DNA of 64,000 bases, taken from the NCBI GenBank assembly GCA_023627715.1, contig JAMAHW010000012.1:558001-622000 (forward strand), written 5' to 3'. The notes beneath the pieces were generated by a model. It ran no database searches, was not told where the DNA came from, and saw only the letters and a program-made list of their open reading frames with translations. This DNA comes from Periconia sp. R9002 (taxonomy: Eukaryota; Ascomycota; Dothideomycetes; Pleosporales; Periconiaceae). Numbering within the stretch: the first letter of the stretch is position 1; the number at the start of each line of letters is the position of its first letter. This document shows, in pieces, positions 54,296 to 64,000 of this stretch. Made by a program: the position numbers and the translations under genes.

Positions 54296-56815
54296 GCCCG
54301 ACACGTTCTTCCCTAAGCATTAGGCACCAATTACAAGGTCAAACGTCGGCATACTCTCCACCTCGAGTGCTATCATGGGACAACTTTGTCTTTTTTGTTT
54401 ATGATGAAGAATAATGGATACGACGGTACAGTTTCACGGGGATCCTTGGAAACGTCTGCATGCTGGAATACGGGACCAAGCCTCACGACAGGTTGGTACG
54501 GTGACACGTGCAGACGTTTTTCCATCTCTCGTCGTCCCGCCGCCCGGTCTGGGCACCCTGACTTTATCGGCGTCGGCGGAGATAAGCTAGCGGGGATTTG
54601 GGCTAGCCCCGCGGGGCAGCTGTGTTGAGTGCAGTGACGACGCCCAACCACACGGCGGGAGATTGATGGTTACGCCAGCCAAGACTGCAAAAGTCGAATC
54701 ACCATCACGTCCTCGCTCATGCGGTGGTAATTTGCATCAGGCATTCCGCGGTGAACAGCGACGGTGGCCGCAAGCGTCGCTCTATGTTTCAAGTAGGCGT
54801 GTCTGTACAAAGGAAAAAAAGCACTTGGAAGGATGCGAAGAAGCTAACCTTTGTAGTCGCTAGGGCGGTGACGTAGGGAGGGGAAGCTAACGAGACCCTG
54901 CAGGAGATGGCCATGCACGGCCCTTTCTCATCTCATCAGTCATCACCACACCGCATAACCACCCGTATTGTCAGGTTCTACATACACTCCCGGCTATACT
55001 GGTGGTGCGGATGGCTTCACGATCCGAGACGATTCCCATGCAACACACAGCACAGCACAGCACGCGCAGGCACAAGAAGCATCCTGTGCAAGCGTGGAAC
55101 AAGGCATGAGCAAAAGGCACTGGCTGCGACGCAAAAACTTGGGGCCACCCCGGGCACGCTGTGCAGGCTTTTAGTTGGCCGTCTGCCAACTTCCAGGCTA
55201 CTTCACACGGCGCTTTCGCTGTGGCGCCAGAGCTATCCAGCTAGCGAGCCTCCAGTTGGCCTCTAACAGGGTCCGCTGAGTCTCTCGCGGCCCATCCGGT
55301 GCTTGGGCGTTCCATGCGGCAAAGGCCCGAGGGCCATTTTTTGGAGTCTTGTCTGAGGCCTCGTCGGATCCGGCGGTGGCAGCCCCAGCGCCACAAACTA
55401 CATAGATACCTACATAGCTCAGCGAGACCCCCTTTCCGAAGTCAATCAGACATCATCGCATTGTTTTCTTTCTCAGTTGCGCCTGCTCTTGTCTCCCTCG
55501 TTTTCCGACAAGTCTCTCTTCGGTGCATCAAATCAGCACTTTCCACCCGCAGCCTATCTGCTCATCCCTCCAATACCCGACAGGGACGTCGCACCCACGC
55601 CCGCCGCCATCCCCGCTGCAAATCATCGCTCGATACTCTCTCGCCGCGCTGAGAGGCCGCCTTTGGACGGAAAAGGTGGACAAGAATAACCGCGCAGTCA
55701 TACTTCCCCAACTTCCGCGAACCGACAACCCTTGCACGACGCTAGGGTTTTGCCAGAGAGGAGCGCGCCATCGTCATCGTCTTCAGAGGCACGCCGCGAG
55801 GGGGACTTGCCGCCGACGTAACGGAGCGGGTCATCCTCCATTAATCAATACTCGTGCTGCACGGAACAGGACCCAGCAAGGGGAACCAACGCCCGTACCG
55901 CAGCAGGGCCACAGCAGAGAAGCAGCAGGAAACACGGTCCAGGGATCCAGATCAGGATCACGATTAAGATTGCGATCAAGAAAAGTCCCATTGTTTCCTT
56001 CTACGGCTTCATGCAGTTCAACCGGAGATCGCAAACCCAGTCGTCCTCTCAGCAGGCACGCAAACGCACCAGGATGCCCGTTATCGAGGTGAGTGCTAGC
56101 ATCTTCTACCTACAGTAGTGTGTGGTGCCCCTCCATGACCAAAGCATAATGCCTCTCTCTGTTTTCACTTTTCGTGGTTTCTTTTTCTTCTGCTTTCTTT
56201 TTGCATTGATTCAACGTTTATTTCTTTTGCACCTTATCTTACCTTTGAATCCATTTCCCGAGCCGAAAGGAGAACCCAACGCCACGGGTGTGCATGGTCA
56301 TCATCGTCATGATTTTCGTTGATGCGCCAATGCCAATGCCAATCTGCGGTTGTGGTGGTTGAGCGAGGGCTGGTGTGGTGTCTCGATTCCCTTTTCTGGG
56401 GAGAGAGGTGAATGAAGCAATACGATGATGACATAGCTGGTGGGCCCGTGCGCGCGCACAACGTCATGGCCATCTATTATCATTCGCCGCCAGCAAGGAA
56501 CTCTGAGCCTTTTCACTTTTATTTTGGCCCTGTCGTCACTGGCTCCGTCACCGTCGCCGTCATCGTCACCAGCACCTTCTCTCGCCTACCTCTCCCTCGT
56601 CTATCCTCGTCCTCGCCCCAACGTCGAGCCTAGCCTGACTACATCTGCCCTCTCTTTCCCCTCCTCGCCAGCGCCTGCAAGTCTCATTTGTCTACCTCTT
56701 GCTCAACCCCCACCAACGGTTTTCTTGTTGTCTTTCCCTCTCTACCTACATACCGCTTGCTTTTATACATACGGCATACACACACTACTCTTCTCTTCTA
56801 CATTCGCAGCTAATC
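54296..56815. other. Long leader/promoter region of the Rck2-type kinase
   Basis: 2.5 kb. From 55300 on, the plus strand is pyrimidine-rich with many short upstream frames. At 56088/56089 a GAG|GTGAGT donor follows ATGCCCGTTATC, and a CATTCGCAG acceptor ends at 56809, just before the kinase ATG; a leader intron of 721 bp is possible. No independent gene is supported, and the 189-codon frame at 55523-56092 is Arg/Pro-rich without domain character. Confidence 0.55.
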
Positions 56816-59159
56816 ATGGCCGCCCTCCAGCAATTCAAAAACTGTACGTCATTACTCGCCCTGCGTTTCCATGGAGCGCTTAGTAAAAAATCCCCTCGCG
56901 TCATGATCGCGAGAATCCAGTATCTTGGTTAAAGAAACCTCATACTAACGCGCCGACTGCAGTTCTCAGACATGGCAAGCAAGCCCGAGCAGACCATCCT
57001 CATGCCGACCCTACCACAAATGTCAGCAACATTCACGCCCAACACCAGCCTCAACACGTCGGTCACAGCGAACCCGTAGTCGGCCACGCTGCCGGACAAG
57101 GCATCGCCAAGCACGAGAAGAACTTCTCAGCGGCTGCTGTCGACCACCGGAATGTGGCGGCACAGGCCGGTGACGTGGCGGCGAGGCACGCTGGCGATAA
57201 CCAAAAGGCTCAAGCACACGCCGCGGCTGGTACCAAGGAACGGAAAGACATCGACCCTACAGTGTTGGAGCGTATCGTGGCAGAGGAGCGTGAAGCAAAG
57301 GGAAAGCTGCCCAAATACCCTGGCCTTGAGCGCTGGGACCTATTAGAGAAGATGGGCGACGGCGCCTTCAGTAATGTGTACAAGGCACGCGACACCCAGG
57401 GCCAATACGGCGAAGTTGCCATCAAGGTGGTGCGAAAGTTTGAAATGAACTCGAGTCAGGTCAGTATTCCCCAGTAAAATGCCCATCTCTGCACATTTCT
57501 TTGCGTCGTCCCCCCTTTCTCCCTCGCATCGTGTAGGACACGGTGGGTTCGTCTTTCAAGGAAATTACCAACGCGCGAGTCTGACACAGGGCGACGCACA
57601 CATGCATGCGGACTTCAAGAAGGCTCCAAAAGGAGTGGAGGTGCGATATTTCCCGGAACCGATGTCCTCTCGTCCCCTACGATTGCATCAATTCGTTCCA
57701 ACGTTTGATTTTACAGGGCCGACACTGACTTAATGCTATCAGAGAGCAAACATCCTCAAGGAAGTACAAATCATGCGCCAACTTGACCATCCCAACATCG
57801 TAAAACTCGTCGACTTCTCCGAATCACGGCAGTACTACTACATCATCCTCGAACTATGTCCCGGCGGTGAACTTTTCCACCAGATCGTGCGCCTCACATA
57901 TTTCAGCGAGGATCTCTCAAGACACGTCATTATTCAAGTCGCCAAAGCACTAGAGTATTTGCACGAAGAAGCAGGCGTCGTGCACCGGTACGTTTTGTGA
58001 ACAAGTACACACCCTTTTGATGGCACGGCTGACGTCATGGTCCAGTGACATTAAACCAGAGAACCTTTTGTTCTACCCCATTCCTTTTGTGCCCACTCGC
58101 AACCCGAAGCCGAAGGGCCCCGAAGATGAGGACAAGGAAGATGAAGGTGAGTTTATTAAAGGCCAGGGTGCAGGTGGCATTGGCCTCATCAAGATTGCCG
58201 ACTTCGGTCTATCCAAGGTTATTTGGGATAGCCAGACCATGACCCCTTGTGGTACTGTAGGATATACTGCTCCTGAAATCGTCAAGGATGAGCGGTATTC
58301 CAAGAGCGTTGACATGTGGGCGCTGGGTTGTGTGCTTTACACACTGCTTTGCGGTTTCCCGCCATTCTACGATGAATCTATCCAGACCCTTACAGAGAAG
58401 GTTGCTCGAGGACAATACACTTTCCTGTCACCCTGGTGGGATGACATTTCCAAATCTGCCCAAGATTTGGTTTCCCACCTTCTGACTGTGGACCCTGAGA
58501 AGAGGTACGATATCAAGCAGTTCCTCAATCACCCATGGATACGGGAAGCAGACGAGCTCACCTACGCCGCTCACGATGCACCGCCTCTCGCCACTCCTGC
58601 TGCCGCTAAGACCAGTGGAGCTCAACTTAAGCCCGACTTCGCTTACCTCGAGTCTCCGGGAGCTAAGCGCAACGATTTCCGCTCTCCTGGTGCTGTCAAC
58701 TTGAGAGAGATTTTCGATGTCGGCTACGCTGTTCACCGACAGGAAGAGGAGGGTAAGAGGAGGAAGAACTTCAAGCAAGGGTACCGCGGCGCAAACGCTA
58801 TCAACTCTTTGAACGCACTGGATGAGAATGAGGATGATGAATTTTCTGGCGAATCCGCGCCTTACGATCCATCACAGCAACATCCTCCGGCGAAGCTACC
58901 CAAATCCCAGGGAACAGACGTGTCTGCGATGGAGCAGAAGTTGCGTAATACGACACTATCAGCCGCCGCGCAGGCACGGCAGCAAGGTCAGCAGCGTGGC
59001 TATGGGCAACATTCGCCTGCTGTTGCGGCCGCTGCAAAACGACAAGTACGGAACAAGGGTGCCTTTGAACTCAGTCTCGACAACTCGACATTGCTCGGCC
59101 GGAGAAAGAAGGCCGAGCCTAGCGGTCTGCGCGAGTCCGTCACAGTGGCTAGCACATGA
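56816..59159 (+). CDS. Stress-activated CaMK-like kinase, Rck2/SrkA type
   Basis: Five exons (56816-56843, 56963-57459, 57590-57640, 57743-57987, 58046-59159) encode 644 residues. The 51-nt third exon (GDAHMHADFKKAP) and the first exon (MAALQQFKN) are short but in phase. The kinase domain starts near residue 134 (WDLLEKMGDGAFSNVYKARD), has HRDIKPEN near 273-280 and DFG at 326-328, then CGTVGYTAPEIV and DMWALGCVLYTLLCGFPPFY. A ~45-residue acidic insertion between catalytic loop and DFG is typical of Rck2/Srk1/SrkA. These kinases act below Hog1-type MAPKs in osmotic and oxidative stress. The tail ends in Ala/Gln-rich sequence and a basic RRKK stretch. In this window it joins Nbp2, another Hog-pathway component, at a distance of 36 kb. 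Confidence 0.92.
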
Positions 59160-60142
59160 CAACCAAATCTCACAAAAGATTGGTAGTCGGATCGTACAGG
59201 TCACATTCAAACCATCTTCTCACGGAATGCATGGAATATGAGGCGTTTTCCCCAATTTCTTCGTCACTTCATCTGCTGCTCTCAGTCATTTCCTTTTCTT
59301 TTTGATGCCCGGCTCTTCTTTTTCCTTTCCCCCTTTTTTGTCTAAACTGCCCAAACTCCCCTCTGGTGGACGGATGGATGGTATGTTATGGTACGATGGA
59401 ATGATATGCATAGTAGCCCATTGCGCGAGGGACATGTCCTGTTTTCTTATATTGTGTTTCATTTGCGCCGTCTCTGCGTGGGTAGAAGGCGCGCAAGGGT
59501 TTCTCCCCTCTCCTTCTTGGTAGCCAAGGCATGTTAATTGGATGTTTTTTCTTTTTTATGCCCGCTTTTCTCGATAGGAAGAGAGAGACAGAGGCGCGAG
59601 TGAATGGAAAGCAGAAGAAGCGCGCGCACACTGCTGTGTAGCTTGCGCGCGCATGCTTCTTCTTTAGTAGCAAATCCAAATCCCATTGAAATTCGAAAAA
59701 GAAAAGGCCATATGAAACTCATCGCGTGACTTCGTAAATATATCCGTGGATGCATCAACTACGTGTGTATCTTAGCAATTAAACTTGGAGAATTGAAGGT
59801 ACACAGGTCGGAAACAGTTGTCATAGAAGGTGATGCAGAGTTGACGGCGAAAAAAAAAAAAAGGACTACGCGTCCCGTGCCTTTAAGAACTTAACGAATT
59901 GTAAATCACAATAAAGCACCTCTCTATTCCCAATGTTAAATTTTAAGTGCTTTCATCCTAATGCCAGCTGTGACTATGGAGAGATAGCTAGCTTGAGATT
60001 TCCGTCGTGTAAGGTGGCGCGCATGGCAGCAAAAGGCCCAAGCTCCTGTTCTGTTCGCTTTCGATGACGGAACGGAACATCAACTGTAACTACAAACTTC
60101 TATCCCCAACATCGGAGCAAAAGTTAGGACCCACACACAGCA
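59160..60142. other. Intergenic region after the Rck2-type kinase
   Basis: It contains the kinase 3' UTR, T/C-rich sequence (59280-59345), an A-run at 59851-59862 and AT-rich sequence before the NDUFAF3 gene. No feature supported. Confidence 0.6.
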
Positions 60143-60929
60143 ATGGCAGCACCAATTCCACGCAGATTCGCACCGTTGTTTCGAAACGTACAGAAAATAT
60201 CTCGATCGCAAGTTTCACAACAACCCATCCCCTCCATCTCAGCCGCGCAAAGACAAATCCACACCTCCGTTCCCTTCCAGAACGCTTCTCCGCCCCCGAG
60301 AAACCACGGCCGTCGCGGCCCCGAAGAAGACAACGACACACGACCCGACCTAGCCTCCTTCGACGTCCTGCGCAACACCGCTGCGCCCGCTACTGCCATT
60401 GACGCGTGCACGCCGCAAGGCTTCGCACTCGACAATGGCGCGAGGATAAACGGGAGTGGCATACTGCTGGTGGGCGGGGAAGTGTTTCGGTGGCGACCGT
60501 GGCTTCGCGAGCATCGCAAGGAAGGTACCGTGGGCGAGGGCGCAACGGGTGAAGATGAGATGACGGGACGGCTGTTGAATAAGAAGGGGCAGTGGGATGT
60601 ACCCGACAGTGCATGGGGTGTTTTGGAATTGATCTACCCTAAACCTGGTATGCGCCTCCTTTTCTTTTTTTGCTTACGAGCTCCGTACTTTTCAACATCG
60701 CAGCAGCTAGCTAACCATCTTGGTTGTAGATCTTTTGATCATCGGCACGGGACCTCACACGATACCCCTCGCACCATCTGTTCGGCAATATCTTAATAGC
60801 TTGGGTTTGAGGCTGGATATACAGGATACGGGGAATGCGTCGGCGCAGTTCAATCTGCTGGCGACGGAGCGGGGCGTCGAGCAGGTGGCGGCAGCTCTCA
60901 TACCCTTGGGCTGGCGCGAAGGTCGGTAG
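60143..60929 (+). CDS. NDUFAF3-type mitochondrial complex I assembly factor
   Basis: Two exons (60143-60647, 60730-60929) encode 234 residues. The 82-bp intron (GTATGC..TTGTAG) joins LELIYPKP to DLLIIGTGPHTIPLAPSVRQ, the signature of the DUF498/Mth938 fold in NDUFAF3. The N-terminal ~45 residues are Arg/Ser-rich without acids (MAAPIPRRFAPLFRNVQKIS), a mitochondrial targeting sequence. GFALDNGARINGSGILLVGGE and the final ATERGVEQVAAALIPLGWREG complete the family pattern. NDUFAF3 acts with NDUFAF4 in assembling the Q module of NADH dehydrogenase. Length is normal for fungi. Confidence 0.92.
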
Positions 60930-61639
60930 TGTCGTTCACCCCATGGAATGAAGGGTAGGTAATGTAGAAATACTGTAAAGATATCGTATAAAAGGTTATG
61001 ACTGTATGTATCTACATTTTGATTTTTGTGCAGTTGTCTTTTCTCTGTTGTTCATGTGATTCACTGCTATGTAGGTAGCACTGTCTTGATATGTTGACAT
61101 GTTTCTGCAGTGAAGTATGAATGCCGTGTATTACACCAATCAATTGCGAAGAAGAAAACACTTTTGGTGAATGTCATCTATGAAGTACGCAAATGTAGTA
61201 TCAAGACACCGCATGGCGTTTGATTTTGAGACCTTAATCATGAACTGGGATCACCATTGCTTGATTCAAGCTAGCTCTGTTAACAGCAAATCTAACTCAG
61301 TAACAAGCTTGACCGGCTTGCTTGATTTTTGGACATGACTCACTTCAAATTAGCGAAGTTATTGTACTTAGAGAAATGTTTGAGCAAACACACAGCTTGA
61401 GGCTAGCAAAGTCAAGCCACCGCAACCAGTCACCGAACAGCCACAAAAGGCAGGAACCACCTACCGTCCCTTCCCAAGACTGCAAAGCTAGACCCAACGG
61501 TGCCGATAAAGAAGCTCAAGAGACAGACTTCACTCCACACCCAGCATCACCAAACGCTTTTACGAGAGCACAAGGCATTACTACTCACTCACTTAATCTC
61601 CACATCCCTAACCATCTACCTATTCCCATCACCTTACGA
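60930..61639. other. Intergenic region before a low-complexity gene
   Basis: AT-rich at first, then C/A-rich from 61440 to 61640. A frame continuous with the next gene is open from 61376 (ATG) but looks like leader sequence. No other feature. Confidence 0.5.
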
Positions 61640-63043
61640 ATGAACATTCCACCAACTATCGATATGCCCATCCAAGAGAAGGACAAGGTCGGGAGGTCGA
61701 CCACGACTGAGAAGGGCGCCGGCTCAGATCCCACAACCACCAAGCGCAAGAAGGTGAAGATGCCTGCCTCTCCAGAGCATCAGTCTGATAAAGCTGACGC
61801 TGAGACGGAGGTGCAGGTGGACAGCATGAACATACTCCCTTCGGAGCCGGTGATTGGACATGCATCTACTTCATCTCAGCACCATGCAGGCACGCACGTA
61901 GATTGGGATATCAGAACTAGAGCGGATCATTCCGCCACCACCATCGAGTGCCAGTTATCGGATCGCTCCTTCTCTTCCGCGCTCGCGGCAGCGCAAGCAA
62001 TTCTACAGAGATATGCACATTCTTCGCCTGACAGCAACGTGACCGGGGCAGCCAAGGACGTATCCACCTCGCCAGGACATAGGACTCGGGACTACACGGG
62101 AACTATTTCAGACGAGGAAGCGAAAGAAATCTTGCGGCCTGTTCAATCGTACCTGGAGAAGCTAGGAAGTCCGCTCCCACCACAGGGTCTGCGCGTCAAG
62201 GTGAAGCTTCCGATGCAGATCATGAAGGAGAGACTGCTACCGATTGGAGAGTTCATCGTGTCATATCTGGAGTCGGTGACCCCGTTGATACGAGGTCGGG
62301 TTGAAATTCAGCTTTGGTAAGTTTGGCATACCTGTTTATCCCCGTGTGCGGTACTTCATCATGGGATGTTACCACCCTGGATACAGTATACGCGAGCAGT
62401 TCATTACTGGTTTGCGATGACAAACAAAACTTTTATATGGAAGCAGACGAGACTGACATGTTACCTTAGCCAATACATTGCAAACCATCACTGGCCCCCT
62501 TTCCCCCGCCCATCAAACGTCTCAACACACCTTTACATCATGGAAATCTACCGCAATGCCATCATGAAGCGCTCCCTACCCCCTCCAATAGTATCTTACC
62601 CACCTTGGGAGCTCGCCGTTATGGCTCAACGCGCCAACGTTGATCTTGACGCCCGAACGAGCTCGTTGCCCTCTTCGTTGGAGAACGGACCCCCAACCCC
62701 ACGTGGCCATGGTGGCGGTGACACGTACAGCCGCATCCTCAGCAAAGTCTCCGATACCGTGTCTCAGGTCAAACGAATTTGTACGTCGCCGTTCAGCAAA
62801 AACCCCAACCCGCAACAGCAACATACCACCCACCCTGCCTACCACAACACCAGCAGTGCTCATGTCTCCACGCCCATACGCACAGCCCCATCCAACATAA
62901 CAGCCACTCCTTTTACACATTCATCCACCTGCCAAATGGACCCCGGCATGCAGTCTGGTGGCCATGACACCCTCGCCAACACCAAACGGCAAACATCAGC
63001 ACCTCAGAATCAAAGATCCTCACTGTTTCTCCCGGGCGGTTAG
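61640..63043 (+). CDS. Unknown low-complexity protein, C-terminally cut by a TAG
   Basis: Two exons (61640-62316, 62470-63043) encode 416 residues. The 153-bp intron starts GTAAGT and ends TTAG, and joins GRVEIQLC to QYIANHHWPPFP. A conserved-looking block spans the junction (SYLEKLGSPLPPQGLRVKVK, GEFIVSYLESVTPLIRG, MEIYRNAIMKRSLPPPIVSY, PPWELAVMAQRANVDL). The rest is Ser/Thr/Pro/Gln-rich. I do not recognise a family. The start at 61640 was chosen because the upstream 88 codons back to an ATG at 61376 are Pro/His/Asn-rich and leader-like; 61376 remains possible. The TAG at 63041-63043 is followed by 150 in-frame open codons, described separately. Confidence 0.65.
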
Positions 63044-63493
63044 GACCGTCCCCAACGCACACCTTGCGACGACAAGAAGAACAAGGAAGGCGGGAAAGGG
63101 AAGGATGTCGTGGGGACGGTGCGCAGGACGCTGTTTGGGAAGAAGAGGAAGGGGACGATGGATCAATTTGGGGGTCTTCGTCGTCCTCTTCGCCATATTC
63201 TTCGTGATCCCTTTCTCGACAAGCACATGGGCAACACCAGTCCCGTCCGCAGGTCGACGAGGAGTCCTGTTGGAAGGAAGGTGGCGGCGACGAATAAGGC
63301 AGGGAGCGTTTTGGGCGGGTTGTTTAGTCGTTGGGGGAGGGGGAGGAAGGGGAGTGGGGGGAGGATGCTTCTTGAGTCTGATGAGGAGGGGAAGGGGGAG
63401 GGTTTTTCTCTTGATTCTTGGGAGTATTCGGGGTCTGATGATGTAGAGGGTGATCGTGGTGAGGGGAAGGACGACGAAGGGAAGGAGGTATGA
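63044..63493 (+). pseudogene. In-frame continuation after the TAG of the preceding gene
   Basis: It is in the same frame as the upstream exon and open for 149 codons up to TGA 63491-63493. It encodes a basic then acidic sequence with TVRRTLFGKKRKGTMDQFGG, GSVLGGLFSRWGRGRKGSGG and a Ser/Asp/Glu-rich end. No convenient intron removes the TAG: a GT..AG pair just around it would be only ~21 bp. The segment is either the former C-terminus after a nonsense change, or a part reached by readthrough, or 3' UTR that happens to be open. Confidence 0.4.
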
Positions 63494-64000
63494 TGATGGT
63501 CTTTGGTATTTCATTGGTGTTATTCGTGTCAGCGCGGTGGGGAGTTTGCATGGGAACTGATAGGGTTTGACTAGGGCTTGGAATTTTTTTCATTCTTTCT
63601 CCCTTTTTTACTTTGTTTGTATATTGATTGTGCGGATTGATGGTTATGTGCATAATCATGAGGTTTGACTTTGTGCGGTTTGGGGAATTTTGCGTTGGTT
63701 CGGTTTACTTTGGTATCTATGCACTTGTATGCTTTTTTTTTTCCCTGCCGACCTTCATTGAGCTTGTGATTGAGAGTGAACGACCAGGAGGTGGATCAGG
63801 TAAACAAGAATAAGTGAATTCCGTGTTGTTAATCTTTCTACTTACCCTATTAATCTCCTTTAACGCGGGTGTATGTGTAGAAATAAGCCCACACGCTCTC
63901 AATAACACTTACATACTACCACTTTCCACATACTAGCTCTTTTAAAGGTCTCTTCTTCTTCGCCCCCCACCCTAAAATTATAGATTTCTTAATAGTTATA
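63494..64000. other. 3' region at the right edge
   Basis: T- and G-rich sequence with no frame worth calling. A T-run is at 63733-63742. The last ~100 bp are AT-rich. Any gene here would lie beyond the window. Confidence 0.5.

Noticed and set aside
55523..56092. 189-codon frame on the plus strand
   Set aside because: Arg/Pro/Ser-rich composition from C-rich DNA. It lies in the likely leader of the Rck2-type kinase.

Overview
The window is nuclear DNA of a filamentous ascomycete (Pezizomycotina, most likely a dothideomycete). The evidence is small introns (mostly 47-140 bp) with GT..AG ends and CTAAC/CTGAC branch points, fungus-specific families (HET, NACHT-ankyrin receptor, Nbp2, Mtc1, GH115, the Rck2/SrkA kinase), and a duplicate fragment carrying RIP-like transitions. 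All gene models were spliced by hand: exons were accepted where joining restored the frame and the family alignment.

Layout. 0-26 kb is gene-dense and mostly housekeeping: a hydrolase/phosphatase fusion cut by the left edge, a secreted GH115 alpha-glucuronidase, a small DUF2462-type basic protein, Mtc1, a large RGG-box nuclear-type protein, ribosomal protein eS19, the RNA polymerase II CTD phosphatase Ssu72, the SH3 adaptor Nbp2, a small Arg-rich protein and a CPD photolyase. 27-38 kb holds an amino-acid permease, a one-helix small protein and a 1365-residue HyuA-HyuB (5-oxoprolinase/hydantoinase) fusion.

38.4-48.7 kb looks accessory: a HET-domain protein with a ubiquitin-like N-terminus, an intronless sugar-type MFS transporter, a degraded copy of the HyuAB 3' end, and a divergent pair made of a stand-alone fungal STAND N-terminal-domain protein and a NACHT-ankyrin NLR-like receptor whose ankyrin array stops at a TAG lying where its repeats have CAG. 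This is the part of the window most likely to hold an unstudied system (self/non-self recognition or programmed cell death).

50-64 kb returns to ordinary genes: pyroglutamyl peptidase I, tRNA-Ser(GCT), a 192-residue unknown protein, the Rck2/SrkA kinase, the complex I assembly factor NDUFAF3, and an unknown low-complexity protein interrupted by an in-frame TAG.

The sharpest sequence-level observations are a 6-nt microexon in the eS19 gene, a GC-AG intron in the RGG-box gene, a frame-preserving intron inside the catalytic loop of Ssu72, two related short elements (23.5 kb and 53.5 kb) each bracketed by its own 16-bp direct repeat, and a 31-bp-arm hairpin upstream of the photolyase.
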